The translations under genes and the position numbers were made by a program. Below, piece after piece: positions 9,578 to 18,894 of a stretch of DNA of 46,232 nt. Positions within the stretch are counted from its first letter, which is position 1, and each line of letters begins with the position of its first letter. The DNA is from Candidatus Lloydbacteria bacterium RIFCSPLOWO2_01_FULL_50_20 (GTDB lineage: Bacteria > Patescibacteriota > Minisyncoccia > Phycocordibacterales > UBA6899). The notes under the pieces are model-generated. The model did not search any database. It was not told the DNA's origin and saw only the letters and a program-made list of their open reading frames with translations. The DNA lies in the NCBI GenBank assembly GCA_001821435.1, contig MHLP01000039.1, forward strand, positions 1-46,232, read 5' to 3'.

Positions 9578-9633
9578 TCCGAACGCATTTCGCCACCGCA
9601 GGCGGCGAGGAAGTCCCCTCGCAAAAATTCGGA
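9578..9633. other. Multi-stem intergenic fold closed by TCCGAA/TTCGGA
   Basis: Nested CGCC/GGCG and GCGAGG/CCTCGC stems inside a TCCGAA(9578-9583)/TTCGGA(9628-9633) pair. Confidence 0.35.
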
Positions 9634-9729
9634 AAGGCGGCGGAGCCGCACCGATAGCAATTTCCAATTTTTCTTTGGCGGCAATTCAATTATGAAATTA
9701 ATTTATTCAAAAATCAAGAAAAATGAAAA

Positions 9730-9755
9730 GGGTTGTGAGATTTCTCTCACAACCC
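9730..9755 (-). terminator. Terminator for the minus-strand zinc-ribbon gene
   Basis: GGGTTGTGAGA-4nt-TCTCACAACCC, T-rich on the minus-strand exit side. Confidence 0.8.
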
Positions 9756-9772
9756 CAGTTGAGACATCTCGC

Positions 9773-10078
9773 TTACATGCCGTGATGGTTGTTGGTGAAG
9801 TGGTGGCCGCAGCAGAGGCAGAGTGCGAGATAGTAGTTCGTGATGTTGTCCTCGGTCCTTCCGCACTCCCGACACTTCTGCGTCTGCACTTCCTTGTACC
9901 GCGCCATCGGTTGTCCGCAGTGGCGGCTTGCCCAGTAGGTCTTCTTGCCGAAGATTCCTGGATTGGGCTCGTTCCGCTTCTCACCGACGTTTTCCCACTC
10001 CGGTTCGTGGTCAAAACACGGACCGTGACGACACTGGCAGTGGGGATACTTCTGGCCTGCAAGATTGTTATGGTCCAT
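9773..10078 (-). CDS. Small Cys/His-rich zinc-ribbon-like protein
   Basis: CQCRHGPC, CGQP, CRECG, CLCCGHH; RBS-like AAAGGAGAATTGTT directly upstream of ATG on the minus strand; dedicated terminator. Confidence 0.65.
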   Translation of the reverse strand: MDHNNLAGQKYPHCQCRHGPCFDHEPEWENVGEKRNEPNPGIFGKKTYWASRHCGQPMARYKEVQTQKCRECGRTEDNITNYYLALCLCCGHHFTNNHHGM

Positions 10079-10332
10079 AACAATTCTCCTTTCTGGCCAC
10101 CCATTTTCTTAGGTGCCGCTTACTATAATACACGAAACTACGATAAAGTCAAGCCAAACAAAAAACCGACATCTCTGCCGTTTCTTATCTTTAAACCTTA
10201 AAATGGATTCTTGGATTAAAAATTTTTCTTTTCTTCTTTCAAAATCGCCAATTCGTTTTTGCCCAGAAAATTCAGTACAAACTAGCCGCCGAGCGAAGCG
10301 AGGCGGGCTCTCAAAACTTGCAGTTTCCTCAT

Positions 10333-10416
10333 TGGTGCCCAGGAGAGGAATTGAACCTCCACGCCTTTCGGCACATGCACCTCAAGCATGCGTGTATACC
10401 ATTTCACCACCTGGGC
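10333..10416 (-). tRNA. tRNA-Leu (GAG), CCA encoded
   Basis: Class II cloverleaf on the reverse strand: GCCCAGG…CCTGGGC, long variable arm, anticodon GAG. Confidence 0.9.
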
Positions 10417-10490
10417 AGAGGCCACAACACTATAGCAGTCTGTGAAATATTTTCAAGCAGGCGAAAAAGGTTGTGAATGGTTGATCGATT

Positions 10491-10555
10491 ATTTTTTATA
10501 CGCAGAATAAAACGACAAGTCGGGATCGCGAGAAATTTTTCTGCGTATAAAAAAT
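10491..10555. repeat. 17-bp perfect inverted repeat with 31-nt loop
   Basis: ATTTTTTATACGCAGAA (10491-10507) / TTCTGCGTATAAAAAAT (10539-10555). Confidence 0.8.
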
Positions 10556-10577
10556 CCCCGTGCAATATGCACGGGGT
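10556..10577 (-). terminator. Hairpin CCCCGTGC-AATAT-GCACGGGG at the 3' end of the ICL-family gene
   Basis: Perfect stem just downstream of the minus-strand stop; A-rich on + strand before it. Confidence 0.6.
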
Positions 10578-10582
10578 ATAAC

Positions 10583-11593
10583 TTATTTCTTGAAACCTTC
10601 CCCTTGTTCCTGACGCTCTTTAGCGCCGGGGACGAATTCGGCTTCCGCTTTCTGCCACTGGTCGACACGCATCAGTGCCTGGTGGCTCTCCGTCGGATGT
10701 CCTCGTTTTGCTTCCTGCATTTCCCAGAGTGCTCGTGCGCCCACTTCGCGGAATCGCTTCGCGTAGTTGTACGAGGCCATGGAATGCGCATGAAAGTCCG
10801 CGATGGTCACGAAAATGAATTTGTAACCCATTGCGGTGAGATCCGAGAAAACGAGACGCTCCGACTCCGGGGTCTTGACCCATGGAAGAGACGGCGAATA
10901 GTTGAATGCGAGCGGAATATTCGGATGATGCCGTTTCACTCCTTCCGCGAATGTTTCAGGGAATCCACGGCCGCACCCGTTGAATTCGCACCAGAGCAGA
11001 TCAGCTCCCGCGTCGGCATATGCCACTGAACGGGAAACCGCTTCTTCCATGCTGCCTTGGGTCTTGGAGTTAAACGCATCGGTACGTGCCACGATGATTC
11101 CCGATGAATACACGCCGTCGCGCGTACGGACAGCCGCGCGAACTTTCCCCACCATCGTCTCGATGGGAACGAGTTCTTTACCGGCAATGTGTCCACAGCG
11201 TTTGGGAAATTTCTGGTCTTCGATATGGACACCCGCGAGGCGATGCACAACGCGTGTTTCAAAATCATATTCGAGCGTGCCGAACATTTCCGCGACCGTT
11301 CGGATGATGTTTTTCGCATCCCCATAGCCATCGTCAATGTCCGCGATAACGGGTAATTTTGTCGCGCGGACGATGTCGCGAACAGCATCACGCTGCTCAG
11401 TCATTGTTACCTGACCCATGTCCGGACGACATTTTGACCCAGCAATTGACCAACCTCCCGCGTAGATCACCTCTGAACCGGCCATTTCTCCAACGTGCGC
11501 ACCGAGCGCGTTTTCGACGCCGTAACCAAAGACGCCTTGAGGGCGAGCGATCAATGCTCTGAATTTGTTGCCGGGATCTTTATCGTTTTCCAA
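10583..11593 (-). CDS. Isocitrate lyase/PEP mutase superfamily protein
   Basis: DIDDGYGDAKNIIRTV, AGVHIEDQKFPKRCGHIAGKELVP (KRCGH signature), IIVARTDAF, ADLLWCE. Confidence 0.85.
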   Translation of the reverse strand: MENDKDPGNKFRALIARPQGVFGYGVENALGAHVGEMAGSEVIYAGGWSIAGSKCRPDMGQVTMTEQRDAVRDIVRATKLPVIADIDDGYGDAKNIIRTVAEMFGTLEYDFETRVVHRLAGVHIEDQKFPKRCGHIAGKELVPIETMVGKVRAAVRTRDGVYSSGIIVARTDAFNSKTQGSMEEAVSRSVAYADAGADLLWCEFNGCGRGFPETFAEGVKRHHPNIPLAFNYSPSLPWVKTPESERLVFSDLTAMGYKFIFVTIADFHAHSMASYNYAKRFREVGARALWEMQEAKRGHPTESHQALMRVDQWQKAEAEFVPGAKERQEQGEGFKK

Positions 11594-11713
11594 TGCCTAT
11601 CTCTCTTTCCTGATTTCATGCTGTGAAAAAACAAAATGTCTGTCCAGTATAGTAACACAGAAAAGGGATTATCCTAGTGGGGACAGTGATGTCCTTGAGA
11701 CTGCTTTCGTACT

Positions 11714-11735
11714 GAGTGGGCGTGGAGAGACTCGC
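11714..11735 (-). repeat. Partial copy of the tRNA-Leu(CAG) 3' end (TGAGTGGGCGTGGAGAGACTCG)
   Basis: Matches the start of the tRNA-Leu(CAG) gene region at 11968-11989, with similarity extending into flanking sequence. Confidence 0.7.
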
Positions 11736-11871
11736 CGATCACTTCGGCGGGTGACTTTCGGTCTCGATGACTCGACAACGAAAGTCCATTCGAGTCTCTC
11801 GCGCAGGCAAGCAGTTGCCTGCTCGCGCCCAATTACCATAGACGAAATACTGTTTTAACCACGTTAAATTA

Positions 11872-11926
11872 CTGGTGGGCACGGAGAGACGAACGCTCAA
11901 GGGTTTCCCCTGTATGCTTCCGCCGA
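11872..11926 (-). pseudogene. Decayed tRNA-Leu-like remnant
   Basis: Reverse strand GGCGGAAGCATAC…GGGGAAACCCTTGAGCGTTCGTCTCTCCGTGCCCACCA resembles the intact tRNA-Leu with deletions. Confidence 0.55.
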
Positions 11927-11971
11927 CGCAAAGTCTTTGGTGGACAGGTCTGAGACAACTTCTGTATTGAG

Positions 11972-12053
11972 TGGGCGTGGAGAGACTCGAACTCTCAACC
12001 CTTTCGGGATACGCTTCTGAGACGTACGCGTATACCAGTTCCGCCACACGCCC
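11972..12053 (-). tRNA. tRNA-Leu (CAG)
   Basis: Class II tRNA: GGGCGTG…CACGCCC acceptor, loop CTCAGAA, T-arm GAGAGTTCGAGTCTCTC. Confidence 0.88.
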
Positions 12054-12496
12054 ACTCAATACATAAGCGCGGACATTTATCCGCCATAGTTCTTACGACG
12101 GCGGGCCAATTCTTTACCCCGTAGTTCCGCATTGGGCGGATACTACCGGGACGCCACACACCTTTTCGCTTTCATCTGTGAATAACCTTGTGGATAAGAC
12201 TTGGATATCCCCATTTTTCAGGCAACGAAGTGAAAAATGTTCATCACCCGATACCGCAAGCTTAACAGAATCGGCTCACCCCTCCAACTTTTTGAAATAG
12301 TTGATCTCGTTGATCCTGTTCGGGTATTCAAGAATGGATTTGACAAAGCGTCAATCTTTACGATGTGAACCGCGATGCTAGGGTTAAAAACAGGTGATTG
12401 TTTTAGTTCGTTGACATATAGCCAACACATCGGTTTTGGTGCATGTGTCATCAGGCTGTTTCATTCCATAAAATACCCAACTTGGAGGTGGACGCC

Positions 12497-14533
12497 ATGT
12501 CGGACATACAAGAAAAGAGCATTACGGCACTTTTTGCTGAAAGTTTCCGTGCTACGGCCCCTGAAGTGTGCACGATCGATGAATTCCTCGAGGCAGCGAA
12601 GGCAAATCCCGAGGTTTATGATTCTGTCGATGGTCGCCTCTTGAGGGCGATCGGCAACTCCGTTGTTGTCGATACCAGCAAAGATGAGAGTTTGGGTCCC
12701 TACTTTGAAAATCAGGTGATCAGGCTTTATCCTTCGCTGGAAGAGTTTTATGATTTCGAGAAAGTGAATGAACGGTTCGTTACTTTTCTCATGAAGGCCA
12801 ACCAGGGCCTCGAAGAATCGAAGCAGATCCCCGTTTTTCTCGGCCCCCCCGGAGTTGCGAAGTCTGACTATGTTCGGAGAATGCTCTCTCTTTTCGAGGG
12901 AATTCCATTCTGGACCATCGCTTTGTCTGAAGAAGGCATCGAACGATTGAGAAAGAATCTGGCGCCGAAAGGAATCGAACCCGAAAGGGACTTTCCGGTC
13001 GTTTCGCCGATTCTCGAATCGCCGCTCGGAATTTTTTGCGAGCAAGGGCGTCGCAGAATGCTCCACGACCGTTACCATATCCCGACTTGGCGCATACCAC
13101 TTCTCATGTCTACGTGGTTGGTAAAGCGACTCGATCAGCTTGGCGGTGATCTCAGCATGTTTCGTGCTGTGAAACTTTATCCGTCACTCTTGCGCCAGAC
13201 CAGCATTGCCGTTGTCGAGGCACAAGATCAGTCCGTTCAGGACGTCTCAGATCTTGTCGGCGCCGTTGACCTGCAAAAAGTCAGAAAGTTTTCGACCAGC
13301 GATACGGACGCGTACAACTATTCCGGCGGCCTCAATCTGACGACCGAAGGACTGATGGAGTTTCGCGAATTCCACCGTGCACAGGAGAGCATGCTGAATC
13401 CGCTCTATGGCGCGACGCAGGATCGCAGCTATCGGCCATCCGAGCGTCTGCCGCTTCTGCCGTATCATGGCCGGCTACTTACGCACTCCAACCTCGATGA
13501 GTTCGAGAAATTCAAGACTGGCGGACACAAAGGCTTCATTGATCGTGCGACCATCATTCGCGTCCCTTATGTCCTGCGTGAAAGCGCAGAGATCGAGATC
13601 GTGAAAAAGATGATCCGCGAAAGCAAGCTCGACATTGCGAAATGCGCGCCGGAGACGATCCGTCTCATCGCGCGATTCGTTATCCTCTCGCGGATGAGAG
13701 AACCGCAGAACGAGAAAGGTGAAAAGGTCGGTGATCTTTTCGTCAAAGGGCGAGTCTACGATCGCCGAAAGATGAAGGATGTCGATCCGCGCGCTCTCTC
13801 TTTCGCTGATTATCGGCGCCTTGCCGGCAACGACGAAGGCATGGACGGTCTCTCAACTCGTTTCGAGAAGAAGATCTTAGGCACTGTGTATAACGTGAAC
13901 GACCCGGTTGAGCACAGCGCCAATCCTGTTGACCTGTTTTACCTTCTCAAGAAGGAGGTCGACTATGAAGGCTTCCCGAAAGATGTCCGGGAAAAATATC
14001 TTTCCTGGATCAAGGAATACCTCGAAGGTCCGTACAAGGAATACATCGGCAAAAAGATCCGCCTCGCACTTCATGAGGGGTCGCAGAAACTTGCACAGGA
14101 TGAATACGAAAAATACATTCTGTATGCCGACAAATGGATGGAAGGCGAGGATGCGATCGACCCAATAACGGGTACGTCGCTCAATCACGAGGGCCTCAAT
14201 AGGTGGCTTGAAGAACGAGAGAAAGCCGCTGGGGTCTCGCAGGCGAAACAAGTTCGCACCGACGCAGTAAAGTACGATCTGAAACATCGGGTTGTCCGGG
14301 ATAAGTGCATTTCCTGGCGTGAGAATCCGAAGCTTGCCAAGGTGATCGAAAAATACTGCTTCGATTCGGTGGAGCTCCATCAAAACATCCTGCTTTCGAA
14401 TGCGTCACGCACGACGGAGCAGAATGACACAAGGAAATCTTTCATGGATCGCTTCATGAAGGACGAAGGGCTTACTGAACTCCAGGCGGTGAAGATCGCC
14501 AACTGGTACGCAGGCCTCGCTAAGGAAGACTGA
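12497..14533 (+). CDS. prkA: PrkA-family serine protein kinase (YeaG-like)
   Basis: P-loop FLGPPGVAKSD; long PrkA-like architecture; operon with DUF444 and SpoVR genes. RBS-like TTGGAGGTG upstream of ATG 12497. Confidence 0.88.
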   Translation: MSDIQEKSITALFAESFRATAPEVCTIDEFLEAAKANPEVYDSVDGRLLRAIGNSVVVDTSKDESLGPYFENQVIRLYPSLEEFYDFEKVNERFVTFLMKANQGLEESKQIPVFLGPPGVAKSDYVRRMLSLFEGIPFWTIALSEEGIERLRKNLAPKGIEPERDFPVVSPILESPLGIFCEQGRRRMLHDRYHIPTWRIPLLMSTWLVKRLDQLGGDLSMFRAVKLYPSLLRQTSIAVVEAQDQSVQDVSDLVGAVDLQKVRKFSTSDTDAYNYSGGLNLTTEGLMEFREFHRAQESMLNPLYGATQDRSYRPSERLPLLPYHGRLLTHSNLDEFEKFKTGGHKGFIDRATIIRVPYVLRESAEIEIVKKMIRESKLDIAKCAPETIRLIARFVILSRMREPQNEKGEKVGDLFVKGRVYDRRKMKDVDPRALSFADYRRLAGNDEGMDGLSTRFEKKILGTVYNVNDPVEHSANPVDLFYLLKKEVDYEGFPKDVREKYLSWIKEYLEGPYKEYIGKKIRLALHEGSQKLAQDEYEKYILYADKWMEGEDAIDPITGTSLNHEGLNRWLEEREKAAGVSQAKQVRTDAVKYDLKHRVVRDKCISWRENPKLAKVIEKYCFDSVELHQNILLSNASRTTEQNDTRKSFMDRFMKDEGLTELQAVKIANWYAGLAKED

Positions 14534-14621
14534 TCGATCAATTGATCAGACGGTTGAAGGGGTCGTGGCTTTTAGCTCCGATCCCTTTTTTCAAATCGCA
14601 ATTTGAAAAAGGAACAATCTC

Positions 14622-15983
14622 ATGGACAATCCGCTTGTATGTCATTCACATGTCGTGGACCAGCGTGGTTCGCTCTGGGAAGAGAAAATGATGGTGAATC
14701 GTGAGCGTTTTCGGAAACGTTACGATGACGCGATCAAGCGAGCAGTAAAGGAGCAGCTGAGCGGAAAAGGCATCACCGACATCACTGGTGACGGGGACAT
14801 TGTTGTTGAGATCGACCTCATGTCTGTTCCTCGTTTACGGCACGACCCTTCGAGTGCACCAAGTGAGAAGGTTTTCCCGGGCAACATTATCCTACACAAG
14901 GGAGACAAAATTCCCAAACAGGGTGGGGGGTCTGGTTCTGGAAAAGGAAAATCCGGTCATGGCCAGGAGGCGGGACAAGGAGGAGGCGGAGGACGTATGC
15001 GGCTTCCGCTTACGAAAGAGGAATGGATCGGATATGTCTTCCAAGATCTCGAACTCCCCAATCTTGTGCTTAAGATGCTCACGAGTTCCGACGAATTGCG
15101 GCTGGAGCAACGCGGATTCAGTTCAGTAGGACCCGCACACCTGCTCGACCTCAAACGTACGATCCTCCGCTCCGACGGCCGTCTTCAGGTCATCGAGCAG
15201 CAGATCGAGGACGATCTCGACGAAGAGCGAAAGAAGATGAAGCAGCAAGAAGCGGTCATCGCTGAAGAGGAGGCAAAGAAGCAATCGGGCTCTCCCCGCT
15301 GGCGTCAGGCGCAGATGCAGAAGGGTTATCACCTTGAGCGTATCCGTGAGCTCGAGAATGAGCTCGGTGTCGTACCGCAGTTCGAAAAAATGGATCTTCG
15401 GTATCGGCATCACGAAATGATCCCAGTTCCGGTCACTGAGGCGGTGGTATTTTTCCACCTCGACGTTTCCGGAAGCATGTCAGAAAAAGACAAGCTGTTG
15501 GCACTAACGTTGTTCCGCTTCGAATATCTCTTTCTCACTAAGCTTTACCGTCGCGTGCACCTCGTGCTCATTCACTATCACGGTGAAGCGTACGAATGCC
15601 AATCGGTCGAAGAGTTTTTTGGGACTTCCGGAACGGGCGGTACGGAATATTCATGCGCCCTCGAGCTCCATCAAAAGATCCAAGAAGAGCGTTTTCCCGC
15701 AAGCCAGTACAACATCTACGTAACACATGCATCCGATGGCGACAACTTTACGGAAGATCGGGAAAAAACAATAAAGTTCATGAACGAGGTGGTGTTGCCG
15801 CGAACGCAGTATTACGTTTATGTGCAAATAGGCAACGAAAGAAAAGATACGGAGTTCTGGAGAACGTTCAGTAAGTTGCAAAAGCCGTATCCGCAACTGA
15901 CGATCGCAGCGTTAACCGAACCTCGGGAAATCATCCCGGTCTTTCGGAAGCTGTTTAAGAAGAAAGGAGTGAAGGTCAAATGA
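14622..15983 (+). CDS. yeaH: YeaH/DUF444 family protein with VWA-like domain
   Basis: VNRERFRKRYDDAIKRAVKEQL, Gly-rich linker, VFFHLDVSGSMSEKDKLLA, GTGGTEYSCALELHQKI. Confidence 0.9.
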   Translation: MDNPLVCHSHVVDQRGSLWEEKMMVNRERFRKRYDDAIKRAVKEQLSGKGITDITGDGDIVVEIDLMSVPRLRHDPSSAPSEKVFPGNIILHKGDKIPKQGGGSGSGKGKSGHGQEAGQGGGGGRMRLPLTKEEWIGYVFQDLELPNLVLKMLTSSDELRLEQRGFSSVGPAHLLDLKRTILRSDGRLQVIEQQIEDDLDEERKKMKQQEAVIAEEEAKKQSGSPRWRQAQMQKGYHLERIRELENELGVVPQFEKMDLRYRHHEMIPVPVTEAVVFFHLDVSGSMSEKDKLLALTLFRFEYLFLTKLYRRVHLVLIHYHGEAYECQSVEEFFGTSGTGGTEYSCALELHQKIQEERFPASQYNIYVTHASDGDNFTEDREKTIKFMNEVVLPRTQYYVYVQIGNERKDTEFWRTFSKLQKPYPQLTIAALTEPREIIPVFRKLFKKKGVKVK

Positions 15984-17539
15984 AAAAGTTCGAGAGACCG
16001 ATCTATGAAGGTGAAGAATGGACGCCCGCGCTTTTGCAACGCTTTCTCGAGATCTCTGAAGAGATCGCGGTCGAGAAGTGCGGGCTCGATCTTTATCCGA
16101 ATGAGGTGAAGATCGTTACATCGAAACAGATGGAAGATGCGATGGTAACGGGAGCGCTCCCGCTCCAGCTTTACCACTGGTTTTATGGCATGCAAAGTTA
16201 CCAAATTGAAGCCACGGGCTCCCGTGGATACCTGGAGATCGTGCAAAACACGAATCCATGCCAGCTCTATTGCGCAGAGAACAACACGGCAACTGAAATG
16301 CTCGTCGTGATCGCGCATGCCGGTTGCGGACACAATGCGGTGTACAAGAACAATTTCCTTTTCCGGCAGTTTACGAATCCGAAAGGAATCGTCGACTACC
16401 TCATCTTTGCCCGAGATTTCTTGCGAAAATGCGAAGAAAAATACGGAGAAGAGCGTGTTTCCGACCTCATGACGGCCTGCATGGCGCTGGGACCATATTC
16501 GGTGGACTTGATACGTAAACCGAAACCCCGTTCATACGACGACGAACTCGCACGTCTCCAAAAAAGAGTCGAGCAGTTCGAACGGAGTTTCAATCCGGTC
16601 TTTCATGACCGATCCTCCAGTCCTCTTCGTGGGCAGAATGAGATCGAGATCAGGATACCGGAGTCGCCGGACGAAAACATCTTGAAGTTCATCGAAAAGC
16701 AAGGGCCTCGTCTTCGGGTGATTGAAGAATGGGAGGCGGAAGTCACCCGGATATTTCGCAAGATCAACGAGTACTTCTATCCTCACACACGCACCAAGGT
16801 TGTCCACGAAGGTGCAGCGTGTACGCTCCAGCGGACGGTTTTCAATTGCCTTTCTCCTTTGGAGCTCGGTGCGGTCTCTAATAGCGCGATGAACAACTTT
16901 TTCGACGTCCACGCGCGGGTGACCGGACAGCCAGGATATCGTTGGAGAGACAAATTTGAGGGAAAAATTCCGCTCTGGGGTATCAATCATTATTCCCTGG
17001 GTTTTCAGTTGTTTCAGGACATTGAACGGATCTGCCGTGAGCCGACCGACGAAGATCGCGCATGGTTCCCGGACCTCATTGGTGCGAATTTCTGGGAAGT
17101 GTTCCGACATATCATTGCCGAACATGATGATGAATCGTTCATTCAGACCTATTTTTCACCAAAATTGATCCGGGATTACGCATTCTTTGCGCTGGAAGAC
17201 GATCCGGAGCACGATTATTTTGAGGTGACGGACATTCACAATGAGGAAGGGTACCGCCACGTCCGCGATCGTTTGGCACACCAGTATGCATATCATGCAG
17301 CGTTGCCTAATCTTGAAGTCGCTTCGGTTGATATCGGAAGCGGCTGTGCGCTGACATTGCGGCATACCCAGCATGACCGTGTGCATCTTGACGGCAATTC
17401 CGTTGGCGAGTTCCTCTTTATTGTGCACCGAAATCTTTGGCCGCGTACGATGAGGATCGAGTCGGTCGATGCAGAAGGGAAGGTGACCGATCTTTGGATC
17501 GCCAACGAAGGAAAAGTAACAAATGTCGTTCCTCGTTAA
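15980..17539 (+). CDS. spoVR: SpoVR family protein (YcgB-like)
   Basis: GLDLYPNEVKIVTSKQM, IAHAGCGHNAVYKNNFLF, ANFWEVFRHIIAEHDDESFIQTYFSPKLIRDYAFF; start overlaps the yeaH stop. Confidence 0.92.
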   Translation: MKKFERPIYEGEEWTPALLQRFLEISEEIAVEKCGLDLYPNEVKIVTSKQMEDAMVTGALPLQLYHWFYGMQSYQIEATGSRGYLEIVQNTNPCQLYCAENNTATEMLVVIAHAGCGHNAVYKNNFLFRQFTNPKGIVDYLIFARDFLRKCEEKYGEERVSDLMTACMALGPYSVDLIRKPKPRSYDDELARLQKRVEQFERSFNPVFHDRSSSPLRGQNEIEIRIPESPDENILKFIEKQGPRLRVIEEWEAEVTRIFRKINEYFYPHTRTKVVHEGAACTLQRTVFNCLSPLELGAVSNSAMNNFFDVHARVTGQPGYRWRDKFEGKIPLWGINHYSLGFQLFQDIERICREPTDEDRAWFPDLIGANFWEVFRHIIAEHDDESFIQTYFSPKLIRDYAFFALEDDPEHDYFEVTDIHNEEGYRHVRDRLAHQYAYHAALPNLEVASVDIGSGCALTLRHTQHDRVHLDGNSVGEFLFIVHRNLWPRTMRIESVDAEGKVTDLWIANEGKVTNVVPR

Positions 17540-17569
17540 CGACAAAACATAAATGGTTTGTTCATTCAT

Positions 17570-17594
17570 GCGCCGCACTTTGTGGCGCTTTTTT
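17570..17594 (+). terminator. Terminator after spoVR
   Basis: GCGCC-gcactttgt-GGCGC-TTTTTT. Confidence 0.75.
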
Positions 17595-17636
17595 ATACAA
17601 AAATCGCTCCTATCTCGATCGCCGGGGAGATAAAAA

Positions 17637-17653
17637 ACCGGCATGTTTTGCCG
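17637..17653 (-). terminator. Terminator of the minus-strand histidine-phosphatase operon
   Basis: CCGGCA/TGCCGG stem with TTTTTTA on the minus-strand exit side. Confidence 0.65.
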
Positions 17654-17663
17654 GCCATGAAGA

Positions 17664-18341
17664 TTATGTTTTTGCAATGCGCGTATGCTCATCAAGATGT
17701 GCGTGGTCATTCCACGAGTGCAGTTTCCATAACATTCCAGTTTTCCAGTAGTTCTCGGTATACTCGAGATGCATGATCCCGGTGTTGGCGACGTTTTTTG
17801 CGGGAACGAATTTGTCCCAGAACGTTCGTCCATTCAGTTGTTCGCCGAGAAGAACATACGCGAAGATCACTTTCATAAACATCCCGTGCGAGACGACGAC
17901 AATGGTTCGCTCCGGAAGCGTTTCGAGCAATGTGAGTGCCTTCTTCGCACGCAGGATAAGATCTTCAAAATTCTCCTCATCGGAATACCGCCAGCCTGGA
18001 ACGCCGTAATGTTTCGCGATCTCGTCCCAGATCTGTTCAGTTTCCGGAACACCAGCTTTTGTTCCCAGCATGATCGACGGATTCACGCGCTCGATGAAGA
18101 GCTCCGAATATTCGACGGAAGCGGGGCACGAAGCATCAATGAGCGGCCGCGCGGTTTCCGTGGTGCGCACATAGGGGCTTACCAGAATACATCCGACGGG
18201 GAGTTGGGCGATACGTTTTGCCACAGCACTTGCCTGTATCCTCCCTTTTTCGCTGAGCTGACTTTTGGGCCCTTGGCGGATTCCCGTCGCATTTGCTACG
18301 GACTCCCCGTGGCGAACGAAATAGACATGTTTTGAGCTCAT
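17664..18341 (-). CDS. Histidine phosphatase (phosphoglycerate mutase-like) family protein
   Basis: VYFVRHGESVANATGIRQG…LSEKGRIQA…SPYVRTTETARP…VVVSHGMFMK. Confidence 0.92.
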   Translation of the reverse strand: MSSKHVYFVRHGESVANATGIRQGPKSQLSEKGRIQASAVAKRIAQLPVGCILVSPYVRTTETARPLIDASCPASVEYSELFIERVNPSIMLGTKAGVPETEQIWDEIAKHYGVPGWRYSDEENFEDLILRAKKALTLLETLPERTIVVVSHGMFMKVIFAYVLLGEQLNGRTFWDKFVPAKNVANTGIMHLEYTENYWKTGMLWKLHSWNDHAHLDEHTRIAKT

Positions 18342-18892
18342 AAGCCGAGTACCTCTTGATAGTTCGCCCACGTGAGGCGGCGGTTGTTGTATCTGCGGTT
18401 GTACGGCTGATCGTAGAATACTTGTTCCCATGAAGGCGTGCAAACGCCGGGCACATTCGGTTTGTCGTCGATCAGGATGTCGCCGTGAACGAGTGTCTTA
18501 TCACGAGTGAGAACGATGCGCTCTACGAATTTTTGCCCGAGATGTTTCTCGATCCACGCGAACTTCTCGGGTACGCAGAACGTATGCTTGCGTTTTGGCG
18601 CTGTTACGATCCGGACGTCATGCCCTAGTACAAGCATCGTTTCAAGTGCCTCTTTTGCTCCGGATATCGGACTCAGACTCCCGAAAAATCCTTTTCGCAC
18701 GGTAATCTCCTCAATGAGATCGCGATATTCGGGGGGATAATTCTTATCGACATCATATTCCGCTGAATCCGCCAGCGAGACCCAGACCTTTTCAGGGTGT
18801 TCGTTTTTCCATATTTCAAGAAACCGCGCGTGATAATTCGCGAGTACGTCGTCCTGGTCGATCAGAATGATTTTTTTATTGGTGTTGTTCAT
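18338..18892 (-). CDS. 5'-nucleotidase, deoxy (5'(3')-deoxyribonucleotidase-like HAD)
   Basis: IILIDQDDVLANYHARFLEIW, PISGAKEALETMLVLGHDVRIVTAP, HGDILIDDKPNV. Confidence 0.8.
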   Translation of the reverse strand: MNNTNKKIILIDQDDVLANYHARFLEIWKNEHPEKVWVSLADSAEYDVDKNYPPEYRDLIEEITVRKGFFGSLSPISGAKEALETMLVLGHDVRIVTAPKRKHTFCVPEKFAWIEKHLGQKFVERIVLTRDKTLVHGDILIDDKPNVPGVCTPSWEQVFYDQPYNRRYNNRRLTWANYQEVLGL

Positions 18893-18894
18893 GA

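Noticed and set aside
9692-10201. 169-aa plus-strand ORF
   Set aside because: It is antisense to the better-supported Cys-rich minus-strand CDS (9773-10078), which has an RBS and terminator.
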